Notes under the pieces: model-generated
What the model saw: only the letters and a program-made list of their open reading frames with translations
Database searches by the model: none
Told to the model about the DNA's origin: nothing
Assembly (NCBI GenBank): GCA_017935675.1
Contig: JAGBHE010000073.1
Location: forward strand, 1 to 32,100
DNA length: 32,100 bases
Direction: 5' to 3'
Origin: Clostridia bacterium
Lineage (GTDB): Bacteria; Bacillota; Clostridia; UBA1381
Shown: one piece after another, positions 6,958 to 15,263 of the stretch
Position numbering within the stretch: position 1 is the stretch's first letter
Layout: each line of letters opens with the position of its first letter
Position numbers and translations under genes: made by a program

Positions 6958-7073
6958 TTCAATAAGGGGCAAAGCCCCGTCATTCAACGTTTCAGTGGGG
7001 GATTGTACCCCCACTGAAAAAAGTAAGTGGAACCCGCCGCCTATAGAGGCGAGGGCCATCTTGCTTTTAGTTA
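6958..7073 (+). repeat. Structured repeat, copy 2 (short form, degraded right end)
   Basis: Same plus-strand orientation as copy 1. The hairpins are GGGGC-AAA-GCCCC (6966–6978), a perfect 12-bp stem TTTCAGTGGGGG/CCCCCACTGAAA (6990–7001 with 7008–7019) and a weakened CGCCT/AGGCG (7038–7051). The end is diverged (CCATCTTGCTTTTAGTTAT in place of ACATCTGCGCGTAGGTTAT). With copy 1 it brackets the stalk-protein gene and its promoter. Confidence 0.8.
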
Positions 7074-7088
7074 TTTCAAATGCAAAAT

Positions 7089-7122
7089 CAGGGTAGAGCA
7101 GCATAATCGCTGCTCTACCCTG
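7089..7122. terminator. Perfect 14-bp hairpin between repeats 2 and 3
   Basis: CAGGGTAGAGCAGC pairs with GCTGCTCTACCCTG (7089–7102 with 7109–7122) around a 6-nt loop. On the minus strand it is followed by only a short ATTTT. It may terminate read-through from the minus-strand operon after repeat copy 3, or be part of the repeat cluster. Confidence 0.45.
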
Positions 7123-7136
7123 TAAAACCACATATT

Positions 7137-7317
7137 ACTGTTTTTAAATCGGAGCAATGCTCTGCTTTGCTTGCAAGGAGCAGAGCTTGCGACAGATTGC
7201 AACCTGCGCAGGGAGCATTAGCTCCTCAGGGTTTCAGTGGGAGATTAAAACTCCCACTGAAATTCTGAGATGGGACCCGCCGCCTTAGAGGCGGGGGACA
7301 TCTGCGCGTCGGTTATA
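7137..7317 (+). repeat. Structured repeat, copy 3 (long form)
   Basis: A 181-bp element matching copy 4 end to end, from ACTG-Tn-AAATCGGAGCAA to GGTTATA. It has a two-part stem (7159–7166 with 7179–7186, inner TTGC-TT-GCAA at 7167–7176), GGAGC-ATTA-GCTCC (7212–7225), TTTCAGTGGGAG/CTCCCACTGAAA (7232–7243 with 7251–7262) and CCGCCT-TAG-AGGCGG (7280–7294). Stem positions that differ from copies 1, 2 and 4 change in pairs. It ends 35 bp past the stop of the SLH–PstS-like gene. Confidence 0.88.
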
Positions 7318-7352
7318 TGAACTGTTCCGATTTTCACAGGCTAAAGCCTATT

Positions 7353-9095
7353 TTAGTCCAAAGATGGCACATCATCACTTCTCGGCTTCAGTCTGCCGAA
7401 GCCTGCCATCTCAACGCACCTCTGACCTGCCTCAGTCAGCATAAACTCCGCCATTTTTCGGGCAGGAGCATCCTTTGGCGTGTCTTTTCTCAGCACAACA
7501 TAGGTGTTATTGGAAAGCGGGTAGCTTCCGTCCGCTATGGTGCTGTCATTTGGCTGTACACCGTCAATCGATAAAAGCTTCAAATACTGCTTTGTACCCA
7601 ATACCGCGTCTGAATTGTGATAGTAATAATAAATACTGTATCCGAGAGCATATCCCGTCGGGTCACTTGTTTCCGCGTCTATTACATCAGTCAAAATGCT
7701 TGCCATCTCTTTTGAGGTTGATTCTGCACGGATATCCGTATGAATCTCACTGCCCTTTAAGAAATGCTTTTCCATTTGTGCATGGCTGCCGCTGTCATTA
7801 TTTCGGCAGTACGGGTAAAGAAGCGCGTCGGGGCCTCCGATTTCATTCCAGTTCTTATAAGCGTTATTTACATAAATGCTGCTTATCTGCTCGCTTGTCA
7901 GACCCTCAATTGAATTATCCGCGTTGGTGAAGAAAACCATAGCATCATACGCAATGGGAATAAGCTCAAGCTCAACGCCCTTTTCTTCTGCCATTTCCAG
8001 AATATCGCTTGCCGGGTAAACAGAGGCAAAAATCATGTCAGCTTCTCCGTTTATAAGCCGCTGATACGAAGCATGACTCTTGCTGTGCTTTTCAGGCTTG
8101 GAAGGATGATTTTGACCGTTTGCGAATAATAAACCGTAAACCGCCTGTGTGAACGGGTATGTGGAGGTAGAGCCGTCAATTACCGGCATAGCCTTATCAA
8201 ATCCGTACTGCTCTGCCAACACCGACGGATATAACGTACAAAAATTGATGATATAATGCAGAAGCGACGCCACATAATATCTTGTGGCATTTTTTTGGGG
8301 AGCGATAATCCGCAGCGGACTTTCAGGATTCGCGTCATCCTCGTCCGTATCAACATAGTCTCCGAGAACAGCGTAGGCCTCCTTTGCCCAATCGGATATT
8401 TTATCATAATCCGATACATTCATATAATTATCACCCGGATAGCCCAAGCCGGCATATTGAACCGCGCGGGCAGCCATAACCGTAAATTCCTCTCTTGTTA
8501 TATTTCTGTTCGGTGAGAATGAAGTTCCTGAATCACCTTCAATAATACCGCAGTCATAAGCTGACATTACGGCGCTGTAAAACCAGTCATTTTTTGAAAC
8601 ATCCTCAAAATTTACAACTGCATTTGCTTTTGGAACATTTTCAAGTCCCAAAAGCCTCATGAGCATTGCGGTTGCTTCCGCCCGTGTTATATTTTCAAAG
8701 GGCAGAGCCTCACCCTTATCATTTCCTAAAATCACGCCTGTTTTTGATAAATCCTTGAACACATAAAACTCATAATCCGAATCATTATAATCCGTAAAAT
8801 CAAGCTGCTCCGCTTCAAATGCCTCTATTTCCCTGTCCGCGTTTTCCTTGGGAACAGCCGCATAAACTCTGCCGTCATAAACCTCTGAAAGCGTAATCGC
8901 CTCTTTTGTATCCTTATATCTTGCCTTAATTGTGATCCGCCAGTCATAGTCCCCTTCTGTTTCATACGGAATATGTATAATTTCAAAAGCCTTGCCGTCC
9001 GGCGCCGCACTCTGCACCGCTTCCGCACCGCTCGGTATACAGCCCGCAAAAGCAATCATAATACCTATTACCGATGATAGTATTCTTTTTATCAT
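7353..9095 (-). CDS. SLH-domain lipoprotein with PstS-like substrate-binding domain
   Basis: This 580-aa protein has a lipoprotein-type signal (hydrophobic 5–18, FAGC with candidate lipidated Cys19). SLH units follow at about 108–155, 160–212 and 225–285 (INITRAEA- and NITREEF-type motifs). A PBP-like domain similar to phosphate-binding PstS spans about 300–575 (VIDGSTSTYPF at 306–316; SGSHAQMEKHFL near 435; GYALGYSIYYYY near 490; AEFMLTEAGQ near 555). It would sit on the outer face of the membrane or wall and bind an anion such as phosphate. No permease or ATPase gene is in the window, so it may act as a sensor or scavenging protein. The ATG follows the upstream stop by one base, with the AGGAGG site inside the last codons of that gene, so the two are translationally coupled. 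Confidence 0.8.
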   Translation of the reverse strand: MIKRILSSVIGIMIAFAGCIPSGAEAVQSAAPDGKAFEIIHIPYETEGDYDWRITIKARYKDTKEAITLSEVYDGRVYAAVPKENADREIEAFEAEQLDFTDYNDSDYEFYVFKDLSKTGVILGNDKGEALPFENITRAEATAMLMRLLGLENVPKANAVVNFEDVSKNDWFYSAVMSAYDCGIIEGDSGTSFSPNRNITREEFTVMAARAVQYAGLGYPGDNYMNVSDYDKISDWAKEAYAVLGDYVDTDEDDANPESPLRIIAPQKNATRYYVASLLHYIINFCTLYPSVLAEQYGFDKAMPVIDGSTSTYPFTQAVYGLLFANGQNHPSKPEKHSKSHASYQRLINGEADMIFASVYPASDILEMAEEKGVELELIPIAYDAMVFFTNADNSIEGLTSEQISSIYVNNAYKNWNEIGGPDALLYPYCRNNDSGSHAQMEKHFLKGSEIHTDIRAESTSKEMASILTDVIDAETSDPTGYALGYSIYYYYHNSDAVLGTKQYLKLLSIDGVQPNDSTIADGSYPLSNNTYVVLRKDTPKDAPARKMAEFMLTEAGQRCVEMAGFGRLKPRSDDVPSLD

Positions 9096-9096
9096 T

Positions 9097-10368
9097 TTAA
9101 GCCTCCTTATTTAAATCGTCAACCTCGATAGTATCTGCTGCAACAATTTCAGAAGGACCGGCAACACCTCCGATAGTGCCTGTATTTGTACCATGGGGAA
9201 TAAAACCGTTTTTCACTCCGCTGTTATAAACTCTCACAAGAGTTGCAATTGCCTGTTCTGTTGTGTATGCAGCCTTCGGAGCAAACTCGTTATTTCCGAC
9301 GCCCTTCATAAATCCTAAATTGCTGATTATCTGAACAGAATCCGACGCCCAGTCGGAAATCTCGTCTATGTCTTCATACTCAAACCACATTTCCGTTGCT
9401 GCCATAGGAAAAAGCTTGTTCACCATACGAATTATAATTGCAGCAGCCTCTTCACGGGTAAGCAAATCATAGGGAGCAAACTCGGTTTCTGTTTTCTCGT
9501 TAATAATGCCCATTGTAAACAGAGCGGCAATTTTCTTATTATCGGTATCCTTAAAATCCTTCCTTGAATCTTCAATATCAACTCCGGCAGCACCGATTAA
9601 ATTATAAATAAGCTCACAAAATCCTTCACGGGTAATCGGCTTTGCATAGGTATAGGTGTATGATTTATCCTTGTCTGTAATATTCAGCGCTGCTGCTTTT
9701 TCAACACTTTCAGCCGCCCAATCGCTCGGCTCAGAATCCCCGTGATATCCAAAGGAAGTGTCGGTAACATAAGTCGCGGAGGTAAAGTATTCATAGCTAT
9801 AGCCATCTGTATCATTTCCATAATCTAAATGATACGTTTCCATCAGCTTTTGAACCGTATTGTTGTGAATCAGATTGCCGATTGCCTTTTCAATGCTGAG
9901 ATATAATTTTTCTTTTTCAGTACTGACTGTCCCTTGATAAACAGCTTCAGATAAGCCATCCGGGAAAACAACAGCATAGCGGTCTGTTGTAATATGACCC
10001 GCGCTGTCTTTAATATTAACACATAAATACGGCGTAGAAAAATCAACTACCATTTCTCTTTCTTCGGTCATTGTAACAGCCGATAAGGCACAATCAATCC
10101 TGCCGTATGCTACTGACGGTATAAGCGCGTCAAAAGCCATATCCACAAATTCAATATCGTATCCGATTTCTTCACCTATGCATTTCATAAGATCAATATC
10201 AAAGCCTGTCAGAACATCGTTCTCATAATACTCAAACGGTTCATATCCTGCATTAATGCCTACTGTTATCTTAGCTTTTTTGGGTCCGTCAATGCCATCA
10301 GCAAAAGCCGATACCGGCATTGTAATAAGCAGCGCCGCCGTTAGAATAATTGATATTATTTTTTTCAT
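9097..10368 (-). CDS. Family-3 solute-binding-like protein fused to SLH domains
   Basis: This 423-aa protein starts at the ATG at 10368, because AGGAGG lies 9 nt upstream; the longer in-frame start at 10392 would encode its own ribosome binding site. It has a signal peptide (1–23, AFA), then an amino-acid-type binding-protein lobe (33–114: VGINAGYEPFEYYEN … GFDIDLMKCIGEEIGY … VDFSTPY). The sequence then reaches the C-terminal YAVVFPDG…LIHNNTVQKLMETYH segment (131–180) within about 20 residues. In normal family members roughly 80–100 residues of lobe II lie between these motifs, so much of lobe II seems missing. Three SLH-like units follow (about 212–262, 270–322, 330–385). It may bind wall polymers while keeping only a partial ligand site. 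It is coupled to the PstS-like gene after it. Confidence 0.78.
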   Translation of the reverse strand: MKKIISIILTAALLITMPVSAFADGIDGPKKAKITVGINAGYEPFEYYENDVLTGFDIDLMKCIGEEIGYDIEFVDMAFDALIPSVAYGRIDCALSAVTMTEEREMVVDFSTPYLCVNIKDSAGHITTDRYAVVFPDGLSEAVYQGTVSTEKEKLYLSIEKAIGNLIHNNTVQKLMETYHLDYGNDTDGYSYEYFTSATYVTDTSFGYHGDSEPSDWAAESVEKAAALNITDKDKSYTYTYAKPITREGFCELIYNLIGAAGVDIEDSRKDFKDTDNKKIAALFTMGIINEKTETEFAPYDLLTREEAAAIIIRMVNKLFPMAATEMWFEYEDIDEISDWASDSVQIISNLGFMKGVGNNEFAPKAAYTTEQAIATLVRVYNSGVKNGFIPHGTNTGTIGGVAGPSEIVAADTIEVDDLNKEA

Positions 10369-10388
10369 AAATTTGTTCCTCCTTATTT

Positions 10389-11345
10389 TCACCGCTTTTT
10401 CTTCTTTGTCATAAATCCGATAACAAAACCTATTATAAATACAGCCAAAACTGCCGCTGCTCCGTAAATAATTTTTCCGGCAATCGGTGCTTCAAGAAAC
10501 GGCAGGTCTGTTTTTTCTTCCTCCGAAAGCGTAAATTTTTTTAATTTTTCTAAATCGGCAGCCTTTATTGTATACTTCCCGTTTGGCATCCTGCTTAAAT
10601 GCATTGCGTACTTATCAGCCTTGCAGTCATCGGTTATAAAAGCATATCCTTCAAAGCCGTTTACCGTGATATACATTCCGGACGGCATCGTTACGGTATC
10701 TACGTTTTGTTTTCCCAAAGGTACGTCCTCGATATCGGTAAGAATTATGCTGTCGGCAGCTTTGTAAAATTCATCTGTATCTGCTGTAAAAACATTTCCG
10801 TTATAATATATATTAATTTCTTCCGCAGCATCTTTGTTTACACCGATAAGCTCCGTCAGGGTTATATCTTCACCCTCAGCTGTCAATCCGATATTTTGAT
10901 TATCGAGCCTCTCACGCTCCGCAGCTTCGTATTTGCCTTCGTTAAGGTATTCCTGAAAGCGTTTCCACATATCACCGGTAACATTTTTAAGCTTCAGAGT
11001 CTTTGTGTCATAGCTTGTAACGTCAAAAATATTCGTGGGATTATTCCCATCATACCAAGTAAAAAGGTATTGTTTGCCGGGAGTAACATCAATATCTCCG
11101 ACAGCTTCTGCTTTTTGGTATGTAACACAGCTGCCGTCAGCTGTAACATCTCCCTTGATTTTCTTTGTGGGAATCACCTCTGCATAAGGGATTTCACCAT
11201 CGGGCTGATAGGAAACCACTTCGCCGAAGAAAAGCTGTGCTTCATCAGAGTGAAGCAAATCCTCGGGTACGCTTCCGGCAAACGCCGTAATGGATAAACA
11301 AAAAAGCATCAACGCCATACTGAAGATACACATGTTTTTTTTCAT
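10389..11345 (-). CDS. Secreted, C-terminally membrane-anchored protein, unknown function
   Basis: This 318-aa protein starts at the ATG at 11345, chosen because GGGAGG lies 9 nt upstream; the longer TTG start would place the ribosome binding site in coding sequence. It has a signal peptide (about 1–23, ending AFA), an extracytoplasmic region (24–285) with many beta-strand-like segments, and one C-terminal transmembrane helix (about 290–311) followed by KKKKR facing the cytosol. The early part (FFGEVVSYQPDGEIPYAEVIPTKKIKGDV) resembles proteins that handle short extracellular beta-domains, but I cannot name a family. Its stop lies about 20 bp before the next gene's start. Position in the operon suggests a surface-complex role with the SLH proteins; this is inference. 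Confidence 0.75.
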   Translation of the reverse strand: MKKNMCIFSMALMLFCLSITAFAGSVPEDLLHSDEAQLFFGEVVSYQPDGEIPYAEVIPTKKIKGDVTADGSCVTYQKAEAVGDIDVTPGKQYLFTWYDGNNPTNIFDVTSYDTKTLKLKNVTGDMWKRFQEYLNEGKYEAAERERLDNQNIGLTAEGEDITLTELIGVNKDAAEEINIYYNGNVFTADTDEFYKAADSIILTDIEDVPLGKQNVDTVTMPSGMYITVNGFEGYAFITDDCKADKYAMHLSRMPNGKYTIKAADLEKLKKFTLSEEEKTDLPFLEAPIAGKIIYGAAAVLAVFIIGFVIGFMTKKKKR

Positions 11346-11383
11346 TCCGAAAAACCTCCCATCTGTCGACAACCGTCAAAATT

Positions 11384-12058
11384 TTATTTTAATGTGAAGC
11401 TTAATATCATACAGACTATAATACCTGCTCCCAACACAAAACGACCTGTCTTTTGTCCAAACCTGTACCAATCACTCGGTTCACCGCCGTCTACATAAAG
11501 TCCGTGCCGAATATAATAAAACAGCATAGGGAAACGAATGTCTAAAAATAAGAACGCCGCAAAAATAATTATTAAGAAAAGCATGTAAAAATTTCCGCGA
11601 AACTCCTTTTTGCCAAGTGTCCATTTATACAGCTGATTGTTTGAAGGATATAATTCACTCTCCTTCGGGGGCTCATTTCCGGCACGTACACTGATATCAA
11701 AATCCATATCGCCGCTGCTGTCTCTTAACATATACTCATCTCCGAGCTGCACGGATTGTCCGGAAAAAATCAGCTCATTGTTTTTATATATCTTTACTTC
11801 ATCCTGTACATTATCATTAATTATGTACTTGTTTTCCTTATTATTCACAGAAAATAAAATTTCGGTATCCTCAGCCTCCGTGCTCATTTTCATAAGATAA
11901 TCCGCGTAATAATCAGAGCCTGCAAAGCTTCCGTCCTTTTGCCGATATAAAAAGGCATCTCCGTACCACAGCCCCGGCAAAAGCATTGCGTATATATACG
12001 CCGCAAATCCCGCAATGCCGAGAACACAGCATATAATTATAATATTTCGTTTTTTCAT
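11384..12058 (-). CDS. Membrane protein with extracytoplasmic domain, unknown function
   Basis: This 224-aa protein has a transmembrane helix at about 5–27, an extracytoplasmic domain (about 30–150, with KIYKNNELIFSGQSVQLGDEY-like beta strands), a second helix (about 155–173) and a third (about 204–221). The loop 174–203 (RHGLYVDGGEPSDWYRFGQKTGR) would be cytosolic. No enzymatic motif is visible. The start follows a G-rich Shine–Dalgarno (GGGGGCGGCGAG) 12 bp after the LURP-one gene stop. It pairs with the next gene, another anchored surface protein, so the two may form a complex. Confidence 0.72.
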   Translation of the reverse strand: MKKRNIIIICCVLGIAGFAAYIYAMLLPGLWYGDAFLYRQKDGSFAGSDYYADYLMKMSTEAEDTEILFSVNNKENKYIINDNVQDEVKIYKNNELIFSGQSVQLGDEYMLRDSSGDMDFDISVRAGNEPPKESELYPSNNQLYKWTLGKKEFRGNFYMLFLIIIFAAFLFLDIRFPMLFYYIRHGLYVDGGEPSDWYRFGQKTGRFVLGAGIIVCMILSFTLK

Positions 12059-12070
12059 ACTCGCCGCCCC

Positions 12071-12541
12071 CTAATTTCTTGAGCATTTTTCCGCGTCAAT
12101 GGCAAGCGTAACCATCAAGGCATAGAGCGCATCAGCATCATTTGCCGTTTCAATGGAGTATGTATCCGTAAAGTTAAACAGCTCCTTGTTTATCACCGCA
12201 ATTGTTCTGCCGGCTCTGTCAAGGATATTGTAATCCCATTCCAAAAAATTTCCCGAAACACTCCAGCCATTAAAATCTATTTCATAATGGGGCTTGAAAA
12301 AGCTGATTTTCTTTTGCAGCGAACCGATACACCTGTCACCCTCATACAATTCAAACCGGGGCATAAATGTAAGCACAACCTGCTTAACCGTTGCAATATG
12401 CTCACCGCAGCAGTTAAGGATATGCAGCTTATGCCCCCAGCTCAGCTTCCCTTCGACAGTAAAGACCGTATCACCGTTTTCATTGTAAATATCGTAGCTG
12501 TCAAACCACGAAAAAAATCTTTGTTTAAACAACAGCTTCAT
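12071..12541 (-). CDS. LURP-one-related (LOR) family protein
   Basis: This 156-aa protein starts at the ATG at 12541, four bases after the stop of rqcH and with AGCAGGTG overlapping that stop. Extending the ORF upstream would run into rqcH. The sequence has the tubby-like beta-barrel pattern of LOR/DUF567 proteins: FFSWFDSYDIYNENGDTVF, then KLHILNCCGEHIATVKQ, FELYEGDRCIGSLQKK and FLEWDYNILDRAGRTIAVINKE, ending with a hydrophobic helix (LYALMVTLAIDAEKC). The family is widespread, but its bacterial role is not established; phospholipid binding has been suggested for the related tubby/scramblase fold. It is probably cytosolic. Confidence 0.8.
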   Translation of the reverse strand: MKLLFKQRFFSWFDSYDIYNENGDTVFTVEGKLSWGHKLHILNCCGEHIATVKQVVLTFMPRFELYEGDRCIGSLQKKISFFKPHYEIDFNGWSVSGNFLEWDYNILDRAGRTIAVINKELFNFTDTYSIETANDADALYALMVTLAIDAEKCSRN

Positions 12542-12545
12542 TAGT

Positions 12546-14282
12546 TCACCTGCTCTCGTAATATTTCGGCTTAACATACAGGGTATTATAATTATCATAT
12601 ATTACCATACCCGGTTTTGCGCCGTTTGGTTTTTTTACGTTTTTCACCTGAGTATAATCAACCGGAACCTGGTTTGAATCTCTGCCCTTTGAATAATATG
12701 CCGCAAGCTCTGCCGCCTGACGTATTGTGGTCTCCGGCACCTTCTTGTCAACACCAAGCTTAATTATTGTATGTGAGCCGTGAATAGCTTTTGTATGAAA
12801 CCACAAATCGCCGGAATTTGCAAGCTTCAGCGTCAGATAATCGTTCTGAGTATTATTCTTGCCCACATAAATATCAAAGCCGTCCTCCGATATAAAATGC
12901 ATAGGCTTCGATTCCGCAGCCTTTCTGTTCTTTTTATCCCTGCCGCGTTTGATATACCCCTCGCCCGCAAGCTCTGTCCGGATTGCATTTATGTCCGCCT
13001 CACCTGTGCAGTTTTCAACCGCTGCCAGTGTGCTTTCAAGATATTCAATGGTCTGGTCGTTCAAACGGGACTGCTGCGCAGCCTCCACCTCCGCTGTTTT
13101 TGCCTTCTGATACTTTTTATAATACCGCTGGGCATTTGCCGACGGCGTAAGTGACGGGTCAAGGGTAATTCTGACCACGCCCCCCTGCGGGTCATAATAA
13201 TTCTGTACCTCCGCCGACGGTGCGCCCTCAGGAATATTGTACATATTCGCCGTTATAAGATCTCCGTATATTTTATACTGCTCCTTTTTCCCGGCGTCCG
13301 CCACTGTTTTAGTCAGAATTATCCTCTTTTTATACGCCCGCTCAAGCAAGGTATTAAGAAGCTTTGTCACTCCTGCACTCTTCTGCTTCATCCGCTCCAA
13401 TGCGTCACGTCCGCTGTAAAAATCATCAAGTGCCCTGTTCATGGAATCGGTATATTCGACCTTCATAAGACCCCCGTATTGCCTTATATCAATGGCGCTG
13501 AACTCCATAATGCGCATAGCTCCGTCGTCCTTAATTATACATGGAGTAAACCTGTTTTCCGTAACGTTCTCCGCCATATCGCGCACTGCCTTTTCAAGGG
13601 GCTCCGTATTTTTCAGCTCTGAAAGCTTCATATCCGCGCAGCCATACGCGTTAAATATAATTTCCCGCGCCGTAAGCGGACTTATTCCCGAAATCTGTGA
13701 AATCAGCAGCTTGGATAACTGCTCACCGCCTGTGCCCTCATACTTCAGATGTCCTTTAAATTCAATCAGAGGCAGCTTATCCTGCTCCGGAGGAAATTCA
13801 TATTGAAGTCCGGGAAGTACTTGCCTTACCGAGCTGACGCTGAAATCCACATGCTTAATACAGTCAATTATCTTCATGCTCTCGTTTGTAAGAATTATAT
13901 TTGAATGTCTTCCCATTATTTCTACTATTAAATGACGGGTGGTAACGTCACCAAGCTCATCATAGCCCTCGGCATCAAATACTATTATTCTCTCAAATCC
14001 CGCCTGCCTGACGGCTGTAATTTTGCTGCCTCCGAGATGCTTTCTGAGCAGCATACAAAACATTGGTGCAGTAATGGGATTCTGCTTTTGCACCTCCGTA
14101 AAATGCACCCTCGGATGCGCAGAGCCGGCAGACAATACCAGCTTGAAATGCTCTGCATAGGTTCTTATGCCGAGAACAATCTCATCTCGCTCCGGCTGAT
14201 GTATTTTATCAATTCTTCCGCCTGTAACAGCCTTGTTTATTTCTCCGGTAAGGCACTTTACCGCCACAGCATCAAGAGCCAT
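12546..14282 (-). CDS. rqcH: RqcH (NFACT family, Rqc2 homologue)
   Basis: This 578-aa protein has the NFACT architecture: NFACT-N (1–about 190, MALDAVAVKCLTGEI…GGRIDKIHQPERDEIVL), helix-hairpin-helix region (about 190–270), a long coiled coil (about 290–440, ending in a basic RGRDKKNRK stretch) and NFACT-R (about 455–565, GDLWFHTKAIHGSH). RqcH binds stalled 50S–peptidyl-tRNA complexes and recruits Ala-tRNA to add C-terminal alanine tails that mark the nascent chain for proteolysis. The DR pair of B. subtilis (about 97–98) is ER here, a conservative change. Older annotations call this family fibronectin-binding protein. GAGGTG precedes the ATG. It lies in the two-component operon, 75 bp after the GerMN gene. 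Confidence 0.9.
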   Translation of the reverse strand: MALDAVAVKCLTGEINKAVTGGRIDKIHQPERDEIVLGIRTYAEHFKLVLSAGSAHPRVHFTEVQKQNPITAPMFCMLLRKHLGGSKITAVRQAGFERIIVFDAEGYDELGDVTTRHLIVEIMGRHSNIILTNESMKIIDCIKHVDFSVSSVRQVLPGLQYEFPPEQDKLPLIEFKGHLKYEGTGGEQLSKLLISQISGISPLTAREIIFNAYGCADMKLSELKNTEPLEKAVRDMAENVTENRFTPCIIKDDGAMRIMEFSAIDIRQYGGLMKVEYTDSMNRALDDFYSGRDALERMKQKSAGVTKLLNTLLERAYKKRIILTKTVADAGKKEQYKIYGDLITANMYNIPEGAPSAEVQNYYDPQGGVVRITLDPSLTPSANAQRYYKKYQKAKTAEVEAAQQSRLNDQTIEYLESTLAAVENCTGEADINAIRTELAGEGYIKRGRDKKNRKAAESKPMHFISEDGFDIYVGKNNTQNDYLTLKLANSGDLWFHTKAIHGSHTIIKLGVDKKVPETTIRQAAELAAYYSKGRDSNQVPVDYTQVKNVKKPNGAKPGMVIYDNYNTLYVKPKYYESR

Positions 14283-14357
14283 TAATTCTTCACCTCATAA
14301 TTTTATTAGTCCTGCCGCGATTTCAGACAGTCAAAGCTTTAATGTGTAATGTTAATA

Positions 14358-15254
14358 TTATTTTATCGGTTCGGAAACATCAATACCGCCTATCTCGTCA
14401 ACCTTTTTCCCGTCAATCAGAAGCTGAACGCTGTCTACGTTGTCAAGCTGAACAAGTGTTTTTACAATTGACAGGACAGCAGTGCCGGAATTTGATATAC
14501 CGGAAACAGGTTCAAGGTTCACGAAGCATATTCCGTCTACCGTCTGCGCGGAAATAAGAACCATATCAGACGGCAGAGTGCGCTTCAGCTCCTTGCTGAC
14601 CGGACCCTTTATAAGCGCATTTACTATATTCTGCTCAATAGAATCCGCTCCGGCGTCAATACTGCGCTGCTCCGCTCTCAGGGTTCCCGACGCCTTATCC
14701 TCATAATACAGCATACAATCATATGTCAATATTTCATGTTTTTCATCCCTCCGGCTTATATCCGAATCGGACAAAAAGTCCAGTTCACCTCCGTCAACGG
14801 CCTTTATGGGAGAATTATTTACGGTAACTCTTACTTCTTTTACACCGTAATACTGAGCTGCACTGCATACAGATTTTATGACGGCATATGCCCTCATTAC
14901 ATTTTTGTGAGGATTATCACACAGAAATTCGGCAGACATATCAATGCTGATACGATCTTCACTTTCAAAAGTAATTGTATTAACAGTGCAGTCCTTCGGC
15001 ACAGGGCTTTTTTTGCCGCCTGCTGCTCTGTTGTCCCTCAGCAGATTTATAACCTGCAGCGGTATTTCATTTGCATCCGTAACGGGAATATAATTGTTAT
15101 CGGCTATCAGCTCCGTTTCCTCATCGTTCAAAAAATACAACACAGCTGAAAGCTTGTCCTCGTCAGGCTTCAGTAAAAATACCAAGCCTGCAATAAGTGC
15201 CGCAGCGATAAAAATGACGGCGGCAATAAAAAGCCTTTTCTTCATCCTCTTCAT
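14358..15254 (-). CDS. Membrane-anchored protein with two GerMN domains
   Basis: This 298-aa protein has an N-terminal transmembrane anchor (about 7–28) and two GerMN-type domains (about 45–155 and 175–292). Each contains the characteristic pattern ALIKGP/LLRDN…VLISAQTVDGICFVNLE (second copy) and DCTVNTITFESEDRISIDMSAEF (first copy). GerMN domains occur in spore germination protein GerM and in cell-envelope lipoproteins. It starts 9 bp after the histidine kinase stop. GGAGG is only 2 nt from this ATG, so the second ATG (15245), 11 nt away, is an equally likely start. The operon position suggests an envelope partner or target of the kinase, as accessory proteins often are; this is inference. 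Confidence 0.82.
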   Translation of the reverse strand: MKRMKKRLFIAAVIFIAAALIAGLVFLLKPDEDKLSAVLYFLNDEETELIADNNYIPVTDANEIPLQVINLLRDNRAAGGKKSPVPKDCTVNTITFESEDRISIDMSAEFLCDNPHKNVMRAYAVIKSVCSAAQYYGVKEVRVTVNNSPIKAVDGGELDFLSDSDISRRDEKHEILTYDCMLYYEDKASGTLRAEQRSIDAGADSIEQNIVNALIKGPVSKELKRTLPSDMVLISAQTVDGICFVNLEPVSGISNSGTAVLSIVKTLVQLDNVDSVQLLIDGKKVDEIGGIDVSEPIK

Positions 15255-15263
15255 CGCCTCCGT

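Noticed and set aside
7232..7294. Repeat copy 3 hairpins as the operon's intrinsic terminator
   Set aside because: The stems are stable but no T-tract follows them on the minus strand, and the same hairpins occur in copies not placed after genes.
5655..7317. Reading the clustered repeats as a CRISPR array
   Set aside because: Units are 116–181 bp, internally palindromic, separated by a gene, and not regularly spaced; no cas gene is present.
10599..11297. 232-codon plus-strand ORF
   Set aside because: It lies wholly antisense to the anchored secreted protein, which has a signal peptide, TM helix and ribosome binding site. The antisense translation is Cys/Ile/Phe-rich without domain pattern and has no credible ribosome binding site.
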